A stretch of DNA of 64,000 bases from Telluribacter roseus. GTDB taxonomy: Bacteria > Bacteroidota > Bacteroidia > Cytophagales > Spirosomataceae. The DNA lies in the NCBI RefSeq assembly GCF_017355915.2, contig NZ_JAFEUV020000016.1, positions 1-64,000 of the forward strand, written 5' to 3'. Positions 16,754 to 24,377 of the stretch are shown here, one piece after another. The position numbers were made by a program, and so were the translations under genes. The notes under the pieces are model-generated. The model did not search any database, had not been told where the DNA came from, and worked only from the letters and a program-made list of their open reading frames with translations. The stretch's first letter is position 1; every line of letters begins with the position of its first letter.

Positions 16754-18121
16754 TCAGGGAGCTTGCACAAGTCCGGCTCCTACCCGAGGATGTTTAGGTG
16801 GGTACGGCGGGAAAAACGGTGGGAATCGTCTGGCCGTTTGCTCTAACTTGCGCCATAACGTAATACCCCGCATATTAGGGGAGGTCTCAGCCCATAAGGC
16901 CGCGCAACCTGCCACATGCGGGGTAGCCATACTGGTACCACTGATGGTTCTGTACCGGGTAGGACGAGGCCAGGATGAGAATACATTTACACCCGGACCT
17001 GATATATCAATCTTTCCGAACGCAGAGGTAGGTGCTGGTCTCAGGGTGGAATCAAGCGAGGCTACTGCCATAACAGTAGGAGAGTTGGCAGGTGCACCCG
17101 TCGGCCCAGCGTGATTACCTGCTGCCGCAATGATCAGACAGTTATTGTTCAGGGCGGCCTGACCTGCTGCGGTGTAGGCTGGCTGCACACCTATGGGGGC
17201 TCCTAATGACATCGAGATCACAGCACACCGATTGGCAATAGCCCAGTTCATGCCCGCCAGTACTCCGGCCATGGTACCTGATCCTGAGTTGGTCAGTACT
17301 TTACCAATGAAGATCGAGGAGCGAAAGCCAATACCATAGCGGGGCGTGGTACCCGACGGAGCTTTGGGACCGCAGGCAGTACCGGTACAATGGGTACCGT
17401 GTCCATTCAGATCCTGTACCGGCTGACCGACAAAGGACCGGCTCACAATAGGACGCCCTGCAAAGTCGGGATGTCCCAGATCAAACCCGGTGTCCAGTAC
17501 AGCTACCTTGATGCCTACCCCACTCCGGACACTAGGAGGTACCTTACAGGCATTCAGCCCCCAGGTAGCACCAAGTACCTGTATCTCTTCTTCGAGCTCT
17601 ACCTGCGAGTGACCATTGCCATACCCGTTGATACGCATCTCCTTGGCGATAATTTCCGTAGCCTGCAGAAATCCCCGCAAAAACTCGGCGGAGCCGGTAG
17701 TGGTGGGTTCGGCCAACTGAGCGTACTGGGCAGCAAACTGAAAGTACTCAGGATCAACGGACTCAATCGGGCTGTCACTGGCAATCTCGAACTGAGCATT
17801 CATACTTCGCTCCTGTGCAGCCTCTCCACCGATCAGCGCTACGTTGATTTCTGGAAACACCAGTGCGTCGGCATCTCCTACATTTTCCAGCGTGGCGGCC
17901 TGGTTCTCAAAGTCACGGGCATCGGCTACGCGCATACCCTGCGTAGTACCCAGGGAGCGCAGGCCTTCTTCGCTGGCTCCTTCTTTGAAGGTTACCAGAT
18001 AACGACCTGTCTCAAGGCTGTCATCGCCGCGTTCCATAGCGGCGAGCAGGAGTTCTTCTACCGAAGAGGAAACTCCATTAGAGGACGAGCCTCCTGAGGA
18101 GCCATTGGTTTTCTTTGCCAT
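16754..18121 (-). CDS. Subtilisin-like serine protease (S8)
   Basis: This 455-residue protein is counted from the Met at 18121 (MAKKTNGSSGG). A longer frame from 18187 adds 22 residues without clear support. The triad is D210 (V-L-D-T-G-F-D), H241 (N-G-H-G-T-H-C-T-G-T) and S397 (S-G-T-S-M-A-T-P-H-V-A-G). A low-complexity Ser/Gly start and a long N-terminal region (about 25-185) precede the catalytic domain and include an I9-like fold (GRYLVTFKEGASEEGL). No signal peptide is visible. It is related to the island subtilase at 6961-8148 but has host-like GC. It is flanked by an I9 inhibitor gene downstream and a small unrecognised gene upstream, and all three are probably one operon. Confidence 0.92.
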   Translation of the reverse strand: MAKKTNGSSGGSSSNGVSSSVEELLLAAMERGDDSLETGRYLVTFKEGASEEGLRSLGTTQGMRVADARDFENQAATLENVGDADALVFPEINVALIGGEAAQERSMNAQFEIASDSPIESVDPEYFQFAAQYAQLAEPTTTGSAEFLRGFLQATEIIAKEMRINGYGNGHSQVELEEEIQVLGATWGLNACKVPPSVRSGVGIKVAVLDTGFDLGHPDFAGRPIVSRSFVGQPVQDLNGHGTHCTGTACGPKAPSGTTPRYGIGFRSSIFIGKVLTNSGSGTMAGVLAGMNWAIANRCAVISMSLGAPIGVQPAYTAAGQAALNNNCLIIAAAGNHAGPTGAPANSPTVMAVASLDSTLRPAPTSAFGKIDISGPGVNVFSSWPRPTRYRTISGTSMATPHVAGCAALWAETSPNMRGITLWRKLEQTARRFPPFFPPYPPKHPRVGAGLVQAP

Positions 18122-18214
18122 GATAGTAACGTTTTTTGGAGTTAAACTTGATGGGACTGAAGTCACTGAGACGTAATGGTTTGGCACTCTGGAGGCGCCA
18201 CCGGAGTCCGGTCA

Positions 18215-18622
18215 CTAAGGATTGACTATCAGGTAGTCCATTCGCACCCGGATGGGAGCATTCCACTCTACATTAAGCCTTACCACAATAGCCCCGTTTC
18301 GTACGGCAACATTATGCACGGTATAACGGGCATTTCCAATAAAGCCTTCGTTAGCGCCACCCCCAAATTCAGTAGCTGATACAAATACCCGGGAATTCGC
18401 ATTGACAGACCCTATATTGAGCGTATACGTCTTCTGCCCGTTATGATTTCCCCAGTCGTGACGGTAGGTGAATCCGGTTCCATGTAGATTCTGAGCCGAA
18501 AGATCTGACCCGCCCGGAAAAAGCGATTTAATCTCTGCCTCGTCAACTGTCTGAATAACTTCCCCCTGTAATGAGGTGGCGGCCATTGGCTCCAGGTCCA
18601 GTGTTTCCTGATAATTTTTCAT
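18215..18622 (-). CDS. Unrecognised 135-residue protein upstream of subtilase
   Basis: I do not recognise this protein. It has no signal peptide. After a polar N-terminus comes a Gly/Asn-rich, strand-like body ('KTYTLNIGSVNANSRVFVSA', 'VVRLNVEWNAPIRVRMDYLI') that looks like a small beta-sandwich. It lies 93 bases upstream of the subtilase start on the same strand, so it is probably co-expressed. Its place next to a protease and an inhibitor suggests a substrate, carrier or inhibitor role; this is inference. The island subtilase also travels with a small protein that looks strand-rich by eye (12339-12806), but I see no clear sequence similarity between the two. Confidence 0.6.
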   Translation of the reverse strand: MKNYQETLDLEPMAATSLQGEVIQTVDEAEIKSLFPGGSDLSAQNLHGTGFTYRHDWGNHNGQKTYTLNIGSVNANSRVFVSATEFGGGANEGFIGNARYTVHNVAVRNGAIVVRLNVEWNAPIRVRMDYLIVNP

Positions 18623-18931
18623 AGAAGTAAAAAGTTAAATGTGAAGTGATTAATGTAACCACTGCCTTAGTCGCTAGAAGCGCGAAGGACGGAAACAAAA
18701 AATGCCCAACACATGAAGCTTTTTTTATTTGAAGTCACAAGCCAGGGCCATGCGCGTACCTTGCCAAGGGTCTAAGGAGTACTTATGGGGATAATCTTGA
18801 AGCAGACGGCTTATGAAAATATATCGGTAGCATAACTTTACATACCCTAATGATATCAACCTACCTAAAGCGAATGCGCCTCCCCTGAAACAAGGGAGGC
18901 GCATCTGTTTTATCTATCTGTATTATGCTTT
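18623..18931. other. Gene-free stretch with stem-loop
   Basis: There is no gene here. A strong stem-loop (18874-18904, ATGCGCCTCCC/GGGAGGCGCAT) is followed by CTGTTTTATC. On the minus strand it lies downstream of the pirin relic, and on the plus strand no gene feeds it. Confidence 0.5.
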
Positions 18932-19126
18932 TTATTCCATCAGGAAAGCGCCTGCGGAAGAGGACTGCCCGCCTTCCTTCCAGTCGGCTTTAGCCGCTTC
19001 AATGTACTTAAAGCTCCTTCTGGTGTTGTCAGGCAGTAATATCCACCACAAACCGCTCCTCTGTACGTAGCCCCACTTGCATAAACTCGTACAGGCAAAA
19101 TGGCTTAAATCAGATACTCCATCCAC
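18932..19126 (-). pseudogene. Degraded C-terminal fragment of a pirin gene
   Basis: On the minus strand this segment encodes 'IEAAKADWKEG' preceded by 'RSGLWWILL'. The intact pirin (20949-21878) has 'IEQAKADWKEG' preceded by 'GERFIWWNFV'. At DNA level an 18-base run (GCCTTCCTTCCAGTCGGC) is identical in both, with small indels around it. Only about 60 codons remain, without the cupin core. It is best explained as a relic of a pirin duplicate or of a second pirin gene. Confidence 0.65.
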
Positions 19127-19154
19127 CGCAGATATAACTGACTTAGCAAAAAAA

Positions 19155-19183
19155 CAGCGGCACCGAACGTGTTCGGTACCGCT
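19155..19183 (-). terminator. Intrinsic terminator of the DUF4394 gene
   Basis: On the minus strand a GC-rich stem (AGCGGTACCGAAC with GTTCGGTGCCGCT, one mismatch) is followed by GTTTTTTT. It lies about 30 bases behind the stop of the DUF4394 lipoprotein gene. Confidence 0.85.
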
Positions 19184-19211
19184 GATGGGTGAGTATCATG
19201 ACGGATAGTGA

Positions 19212-20750
19212 CTATAAGCCGAAGCCCAGGGCAAAACCCTTAGTCTGGGCGGGGAAGTCAGCGAGTTTGGTGGCCATACCGTTGGTGAGGTTTATGGAAT
19301 AGAGCCCTGTGGTACCCCCAACGGTCAGGAGTGCGTAGGCATTTCCTGAAGTACCTCCTATATCGAAGCCGTTGGCCGCTTCCACGTCTACCCCCAAGTT
19401 ACCGATCTCCTGCAGACCACCGTCGTTGGGCGGATTCTGACGATACAGTTTATTGGACTGGCTGTCGATATCAAAGAGCGTAGTGGTGGTGGCTCCGGCG
19501 AAGCTATTGGTATACGCCGCCCCGTTAACAAAAGGTACCCCCATAGCCGGGGCCAGGATATTGAGCGGGCCATCAACAAGCGTAGCTCCGTCCATAACAT
19601 TGATACGAAGGTTTTGACCCGTATTGCTCACTACCCGCAGGCGGTCAGGTACGGGGTTAAAGTCCACCCCAAAGCTGGTACCGTTCAGACTGACACTCAG
19701 CGTAGAACGCACGGTGGCTTCGCCGTTGGCGAGGTTGATGGTATACAGTACGCTGTTGCTACCCAGCGCGTGCAGCTGGCCGTTCACGGGCCGGAAGTCG
19801 ATGCCCTCTATACTCACTCCCGCCGGTAATCCGGTGATGGGTTTGGTAATGGGGCTAAGGGGACGGGAAGTTGGGTTAAAGATGAGCAGGTTGTTGGAGG
19901 TATCGACGGCGTAGGCTACGGGATTAGCGGGAATGGCCAGACCAATGATAGTACCCGACGGCAGGTTGCCGATTTTTTGTAATCTACCCGTACTAAGGTC
20001 AACGGAGTTGAGCTCCCAACTACCTTGGACCTGCACCGAAGCAATACCGAAGGTACCAGTGGGAGCGATGTCAAAGCCACCCACGGCCGTGATGTCTAGC
20101 CCCAGCGGACCTACCTCCTTAAGGCCACCGGCATTAGGGGGATCCTGCAGGTACAGCTTATCGGTAGTAGGATCAATGTCAAACAGTTGCGTTGAGGTAG
20201 TACCGGCAAAGCTATTAGTATAGGCTACTGCGCCTATCATCGGATTGGGGTAGCCGTTCAGATTCCCGTCGGGAGTTACCACCGCGCCCGTTTCGGGATG
20301 CAGGCGGAGATTCTGGGTCGTGTTTGATACCAGGCGGATGCGGTCTACGGTAGGGTTAAAATCAAATCCGACGGTAGTGCCGCTGAGTGCGGGGGTGAAA
20401 GGTCCGGCTCCCAGGGCCGTGGCAGCCCCTGACTGCAGGTTGATGTGGTACAACCTGCTGCTGTTTCCAATACCGTACAGCTGACCGGTAGCGGGACGAA
20501 AATCAATGCCCAGTAGCAGCTCACCACTTTGCAGGCCGGTTATGGTCAGGGTGCGCAGGGGCGTTTGGGTGCTTCTTACATTCAGTTCGTACAAACGATT
20601 GTCGTCAGTAAGGGCGTAAAAAATCTGGTCAGGCAGGTCGGGCGAGGCTGGTGGCAGTCGGTGATCTTCACAGGCCTGAAGGACGAGTAACGCGACGACC
20701 AGGCAACTAGTAAGAAGCCCGCGGAAAGAACATAGATTTTGAATCTTCAT
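19212..20750 (-). CDS. Lipoprotein with two DUF4394 repeats
   Basis: This 512-residue protein has a lipoprotein signal (LLVLQACEDH). Two tandem DUF4394 units follow, about 41-285 and 286-512. They share landmark segments: 'GFDFNPTVDRIRLVSNT' against 'GVDFNPVPDRLRVVSNT', and 'TTSTQLFDIDPTTDKLY' against 'TTTTLFDIDSQSNKLY'. The family is beta-propeller-like and extracytoplasmic with unknown function. It is full length and lies on the same strand as the upstream pirin gene, about 200 bases away with a stem-loop between. No partner enzyme suggests a substrate. Confidence 0.85.
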   Translation of the reverse strand: MKIQNLCSFRGLLTSCLVVALLVLQACEDHRLPPASPDLPDQIFYALTDDNRLYELNVRSTQTPLRTLTITGLQSGELLLGIDFRPATGQLYGIGNSSRLYHINLQSGAATALGAGPFTPALSGTTVGFDFNPTVDRIRLVSNTTQNLRLHPETGAVVTPDGNLNGYPNPMIGAVAYTNSFAGTTSTQLFDIDPTTDKLYLQDPPNAGGLKEVGPLGLDITAVGGFDIAPTGTFGIASVQVQGSWELNSVDLSTGRLQKIGNLPSGTIIGLAIPANPVAYAVDTSNNLLIFNPTSRPLSPITKPITGLPAGVSIEGIDFRPVNGQLHALGSNSVLYTINLANGEATVRSTLSVSLNGTSFGVDFNPVPDRLRVVSNTGQNLRINVMDGATLVDGPLNILAPAMGVPFVNGAAYTNSFAGATTTTLFDIDSQSNKLYRQNPPNDGGLQEIGNLGVDVEAANGFDIGGTSGNAYALLTVGGTTGLYSINLTNGMATKLADFPAQTKGFALGFGL

Positions 20751-20840
20751 GTACGTAAAATTGAGTGCTGGAATGATTGTTCCCCCGATTTACGTCTTGA
20801 AGGCTCTATTAGATCTTTGTAATTAAACTTTTTTTGGTAA

Positions 20841-20866
20841 GCCCCGGAAGAAAGTATAGCCGGGGC
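20841..20866. terminator. Stem-loop behind pirin gene
   Basis: GCCCCGG (20841-20847) pairs with CCGGGGC (20860-20866). In the minus direction it is followed by TTACC and an A run rather than T, so termination is uncertain. Confidence 0.4.
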
Positions 20867-20948
20867 AATTACTAATAAAGACTGAACCTGTAACCGTCCT
20901 CTCCCTCCTCAACAGATGGCGGTGACTGAGCCACAACCTTCCAATAAT

Positions 20949-21878
20949 TTACGAAAGTGCCTGCGGCGGCGGATTTCCTGCCGGGGGACTACCTGCCGGA
21001 CGGGAATGGTCTTCGGGCAGCGGTACAAACTCCTGATCGTCGTTAGGGGGCAAGATGATCCGGCCTTCCTTCCAGTCGGCCTTGGCCTGTTCGATGCGCT
21101 CCTTGCGAGAAGACACGAAGTTCCACCAGATAAACCGCTCGCCCAGCGGCTCCCCGCCCAGCAGCATCAGGGTAGTAGGCTCCTGGGATATGATCACCGG
21201 ATCTACGCCCTTAGTAAAGACCAGCATCTGCCCCGCCGCGTAGCTCCTACCCGATACCTCCACACTTCCTTTGGCGATATAGAAGCCCCTCTCAGTATGT
21301 CCAGTAGGTAGTCCGAAACGGGCACCCCGGTCCAGCACCACATGCAGATAGAACAGAGGCGAGTGCGTCTGGACTCCGTTTTTCAGGCCAAAGGCCTCTC
21401 CCGCGATCAGCCGCATCCACACACCGGTATCGGTGAAGATGGGCAGCTGCTCGGGCTTATAATTGTCGAAGGAAGGAGCCGCTTCCTCATCCTTCTCGGG
21501 CAGGGCCACCCACGTCTGTATCATTTCCAGTTGTCCGCCCGCCAGGGCCGCCGGGTCTTCAAAGCGTTCGGAATGGGCAATACTCCTCCCAGCCGTCATC
21601 CAGTTGACCTCACCCGGACGGATCACCTGCTCCACGCCCAGGCTATCGCGGTGGGTGACCTGCCCGCCAAACAGGTAACTGACAGTTGAGAGCCCGATGT
21701 GGGGGTGCGGCAGTACATCCATCTCCGGTGCGGTTTGTGGCTGGATCTCCACCGGACCGGCGTGGTCCATAAAGATAAAGGGGCCAACCATCCGGCGGAG
21801 CCGGAAAGGTAGTATTCTTCGCACATCCATACCCGGGCCAATAGAGGCTTTTCGGGCTTCAATCACAATGTCTAGCAT
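20949..21878 (-). CDS. Pirin family protein
   Basis: This 309-residue bicupin has the pirin N-terminal metal site visible as P-H-P-H-I-G-L, then T-H-R-D-S-L-G, and 'RSIAHSERFED' after it. Pirins are iron-binding proteins; some are quercetinases or redox-dependent regulators. The C-terminal pirin domain (about 185-285) ends in a 'FIWWNFVSSRKERIEQAKADWKEG'-like segment (only part quoted here), then a Pro-rich tail (PAGSPPAGNPPPQ) that may be a lineage extension. It is cytoplasmic. A relic of a second pirin lies at 18932-19126. Repeat copy 2 sits just upstream of its start and may contain or interrupt its promoter. Confidence 0.9.
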   Translation of the reverse strand: MLDIVIEARKASIGPGMDVRRILPFRLRRMVGPFIFMDHAGPVEIQPQTAPEMDVLPHPHIGLSTVSYLFGGQVTHRDSLGVEQVIRPGEVNWMTAGRSIAHSERFEDPAALAGGQLEMIQTWVALPEKDEEAAPSFDNYKPEQLPIFTDTGVWMRLIAGEAFGLKNGVQTHSPLFYLHVVLDRGARFGLPTGHTERGFYIAKGSVEVSGRSYAAGQMLVFTKGVDPVIISQEPTTLMLLGGEPLGERFIWWNFVSSRKERIEQAKADWKEGRIILPPNDDQEFVPLPEDHSRPAGSPPAGNPPPQALS

Positions 21879-21960
21879 TTTTGGGGTATGTGGTTAGGGG
21901 TATTTATATAGCTCTAAAAGTACTTATTAGTAGGCTAATTATACTTTTTTGCATATTGAT

Positions 21961-22361
21961 TTCTTCGCCCTCCTCCGCTGTTTGCTTTGCGCTAGTTCAA
22001 CATCACTGGGTAATGCTGTCGTTTGCCCTCACGGCCGGGCGGGCCCCGCCCTCTCAACGCCTCTTAATTTTATTAGCACCTGTCGGGCAATAAAATAAGG
22101 AGGCTTATGAGAGGGCTGTTAGAGAATGCATAGGTCATGTGTCGTAGCATCATATCCTATTTTATCATTACAAAAAAAGAGTAATTAAAATCAGCAATTT
22201 ATACCTATTTTACTATTAGGCACTCTACCAAATTTTCCAGCTCTCCCCTAAGCCGACCTTAGCCTGTGGGCTTATGTGCGGCTGGCTTTGCGCAGGCCCG
22301 CAGGGTACAGAGGCGTGGGGAGGGCGCCGCCCGCCCGGCGGAGGAGGGCAAAAGACAGCAT
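21961..22361 (-). repeat. Structured non-coding repeat element, copy 2
   Basis: This is the reverse complement of copy 1 (1114-1493), slightly longer (about 400 bp). Stem-loop B is at 22048-22116 and stem-loop A at 22240-22325. The GC-rich ends and both stems are conserved. The loop of B and the AT-rich spacer (22117-22239) differ strongly from copy 1, apart from short conserved edges such as the 'ATGACCTATGCA' versus 'ATGAACTATGCA' run. It occupies most of the gap between the divergent pirin and LLM genes. Confidence 0.8.
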
Positions 22362-22490
22362 CTCCATAAAAAGTTTGAATTTGCCCTAAAAAACACATTT
22401 TAGTCAACACTTCATCAAAATAGCATGCACTGCAACCTATTGAACCCCTCCTAATGTTACACACATAAAAACCATGTACCTACATCAATT

Positions 22491-23534
22491 ATGGAAATAG
22501 GAATTACCACTTTTGTTGAAAATACCCCGGACCCGGCTACTGGCAAGCTACTGAGCCCCCACCAGCGGATGATGAACCTGATGGAGGAGATCGAACTGTC
22601 GGACCAGCTGGGGCTGGATGTGTTCGCTATCGGTGAGCACCACCGCCCTGACTTCGTGGTGTCGTCCCCAGCGGTAGTACTGGCCGCCGCCGCCGTCAAG
22701 ACCAAAAGCATCAAGCTATCGAGCGCCGTAACGGTACTGAGTTCGGATGATCCGGTGCGGGTGTTTCAGGATTTTGCCCACGTGGATCTGCTTTCGGGTG
22801 GGCGGGCCGAGGTGATGGCCGGTCGTGGTTCGTTCATTGAGTCGTTCCCGCTGTTTGGCAACGATATGAAGGACTACAACACCCTCTTTGCCGAAAAGCT
22901 GGAGCTACTGATTCAATTAAATAAAAGCGAAAAGGTCAGCTGGAAGGGCAAGCACCGTCCCTCCATCGACAACCGGGGCGTGTACCCCCGCCCTCACCAG
23001 CCGGAGTTGCCCATCTGGGTGGCGGTAGGCGGTACCCCTGAGTCAGTCGTGCGGGCCGCTAACTATGGCTTACCCATGGCGCTGGCTATTATCGGCGGAG
23101 GACCGGAGCGATTTGTTCCTTTTACCAAACTCTATAAAGACTACTACAATAGAGCGGGGCATGATCCGGCTAAGCTGCAACTGGCCATCAACTCGCACGG
23201 CTACATCGCCGATGATTCGCAGAAGGCGGCGGATGAGTTTTACAAGCCCTACGCCTACGTGATGAGTAAGATCGGACGCGAGCGCGGATGGTCGCCGATG
23301 GATCGGGAGCACTACGAAATGATGCGCGAACCGGATGGCTCGCTACTGGTAGGCAGTCCGCAGCAGGTGATTGACAAGATCCTTTGGGAGTATGAGTTAT
23401 TCGGCAACACCCGTTTCCTGCTGCATATTAGCGTAGGCACCCTACCTCACGACAAAGTAATGCGCGCCATCGAGCTACTAGGTACCGTAGTGGCACCGGC
23501 TGTGAAGAAGGCCGTAGGTGCTACGGTAAAGTAA
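22491..23534 (+). CDS. LLM class flavin-dependent monooxygenase
   Basis: This 347-residue luciferase-like protein uses reduced flavin (FMNH2 or F420-like cofactor in the superfamily) to oxygenate an unknown substrate. Landmarks are the N-terminal strand '[10 protein letters not shown]', the 'GEHHRPDF' active-site loop, '[16 protein letters not shown]', '[17 protein letters not shown]' and '[18 protein letters not shown]'. The '[13 protein letters not shown]' run matches the Atu2307/SP_0267-type subgroup as I remember it. It is a TIM barrel, cytoplasmic, full length and monocistronic. The substrate is unknown. Repeat copy 2 lies about 130 bases upstream. Confidence 0.9.
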   Translation: MEIGITTFVENTPDPATGKLLSPHQRMMNLMEEIELSDQLGLDVFAIGEHHRPDFVVSSPAVVLAAAAVKTKSIKLSSAVTVLSSDDPVRVFQDFAHVDLLSGGRAEVMAGRGSFIESFPLFGNDMKDYNTLFAEKLELLIQLNKSEKVSWKGKHRPSIDNRGVYPRPHQPELPIWVAVGGTPESVVRAANYGLPMALAIIGGGPERFVPFTKLYKDYYNRAGHDPAKLQLAINSHGYIADDSQKAADEFYKPYAYVMSKIGRERGWSPMDREHYEMMREPDGSLLVGSPQQVIDKILWEYELFGNTRFLLHISVGTLPHDKVMRAIELLGTVVAPAVKKAVGATVK

Positions 23535-23786
23535 TCATCAACTTAAAGTACCCCCTACTGATAGGAGCAGGTGCCTGGCTGATAAGGTAGACTCCACCGG
23601 AGCCTCCTGAAGTTACCAGCTGAGTATCTGCCTCCTATCTTTTTTAGTACCCCTCCCTGCTTGTCACTATTAGCCTCCTAGTATGTTACAAAGTTTTACT
23701 AAGCACCTATTGCTTTATAATAAAATTAACAGGAAATTTTAGGTCGCAGTTTATACACTATTCACCACTAAAACTTTTCTTAGCAC

Positions 23787-24209
23787 ATGAGCATGTTATC
23801 GGAGTTCAAGCAGTTTGCTGTTAAAGGCAACGTCATTGATTTAGCAGTAGCCGTTGTGATTGGTGCCGCCTTTGGTGCCATTGTTTCCTCCCTGGTAGCG
23901 GATATCATTATGCCTCCCATTGGTGTGATCACGGGCGGCGTGGATTTCACCGAATTAAAACTACAACTCACCCAACCCGTGATAGAAAACGGCGCGGTAG
24001 TACGGGAAGGCGCCTCTATCAACTACGGCAACTTTATCCAGACCATTATCAATTTCCTTATTATAGCTTTGGCCATCTTCTCCATGGTGAAAGCCATTAA
24101 CAGCATGAAGCGCAAGGAGGAAGCCGCTCCGGCCACTCCTACCCCGACCAAAGAAGAACTCCTCCTTACCGAAATACGGGACTTGCTGCGGGACCGTAAG
24201 CCCCTTTAA
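23787..24209 (+). CDS. mscL: Large-conductance mechanosensitive channel
   Basis: This 140-residue protein is a full-length MscL. The N-terminal amphipathic helix is followed by TM1 with the conserved '[17 protein letters not shown]' pore segment. The periplasmic loop is '[13 protein letters not shown]', and TM2 is '[20 protein letters not shown]'. A charged C-terminal helical bundle follows ([16 protein letters not shown]). It opens under membrane tension in hypo-osmotic shock. It is monocistronic and ends at a strong terminator. Confidence 0.97.
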   Translation: MSMLSEFKQFAVKGNVIDLAVAVVIGAAFGAIVSSLVADIIMPPIGVITGGVDFTELKLQLTQPVIENGAVVREGASINYGNFIQTIINFLIIALAIFSMVKAINSMKRKEEAAPATPTPTKEELLLTEIRDLLRDRKPL

Positions 24210-24250
24210 CCGACTGGACGACACTAGTATATACATATTGAAAGTCAATG

Positions 24251-24279
24251 AGGCTGGTCCACTGGACCAGCCTCTTTTT
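24251..24279 (+). terminator. Intrinsic terminator of mscL
   Basis: GAGGCTGGTCC pairs with GGACCAGCCTC and is followed by TTTTTT. Confidence 0.92.
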
Positions 24280-24301
24280 TGTGCCTATACGACTAATTTA
24301 T

Positions 24302-24318
24302 TTGCAACATAGTTGCAT
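24302..24318. promoter_or_regulatory. Operator palindrome 1 (Fur/Zur-like)
   Basis: TTGCAAC-ATA-GTTGCAT is a 7-3-7 inverted repeat with one mismatch. It covers the inferred -33 element of the downstream gene. It is almost the same as palindrome 2 (24340-24356). The paired arrangement suggests a dimeric repressor; a Fur-family zinc regulator is inferred from the nature of the gene. Confidence 0.7.
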
Positions 24319-24342
24319 AAGAGTGGTCGCTAGTTATATTTG
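24312..24342 (+). promoter_or_regulatory. Bacteroidetes-type promoter
   Basis: GTTG (24312-24315) lies 19 bases before TATATTTG (24335-24342), which matches the Bacteroidetes -7 consensus TAnnTTTG. The ATG of the downstream gene is at 24378. Both elements are embedded in operator palindromes, so occupation by a repressor would block the polymerase. Confidence 0.65.
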
Positions 24343-24356
24343 CAACGTCGTTGCAA
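24340..24356. promoter_or_regulatory. Operator palindrome 2 (Fur/Zur-like)
   Basis: TTGCAAC-GTC-GTTGCAA is a perfect 7-3-7 inverted repeat overlapping the last bases of the TATATTTG element. Its centre is 38 bases from that of palindrome 1. Confidence 0.75.
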
Positions 24357-24377
24357 TATTAACTAAACATCCTATTT

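Noticed and set aside
1114-22361. A 21-kb composite transposon bounded by the two inverted repeat elements
   Set aside because: The interior contains ordinary host genes (pirin, DoxX, TonB receptor) and no transposase. The two copies differ too much in their middles for a recent composite move.
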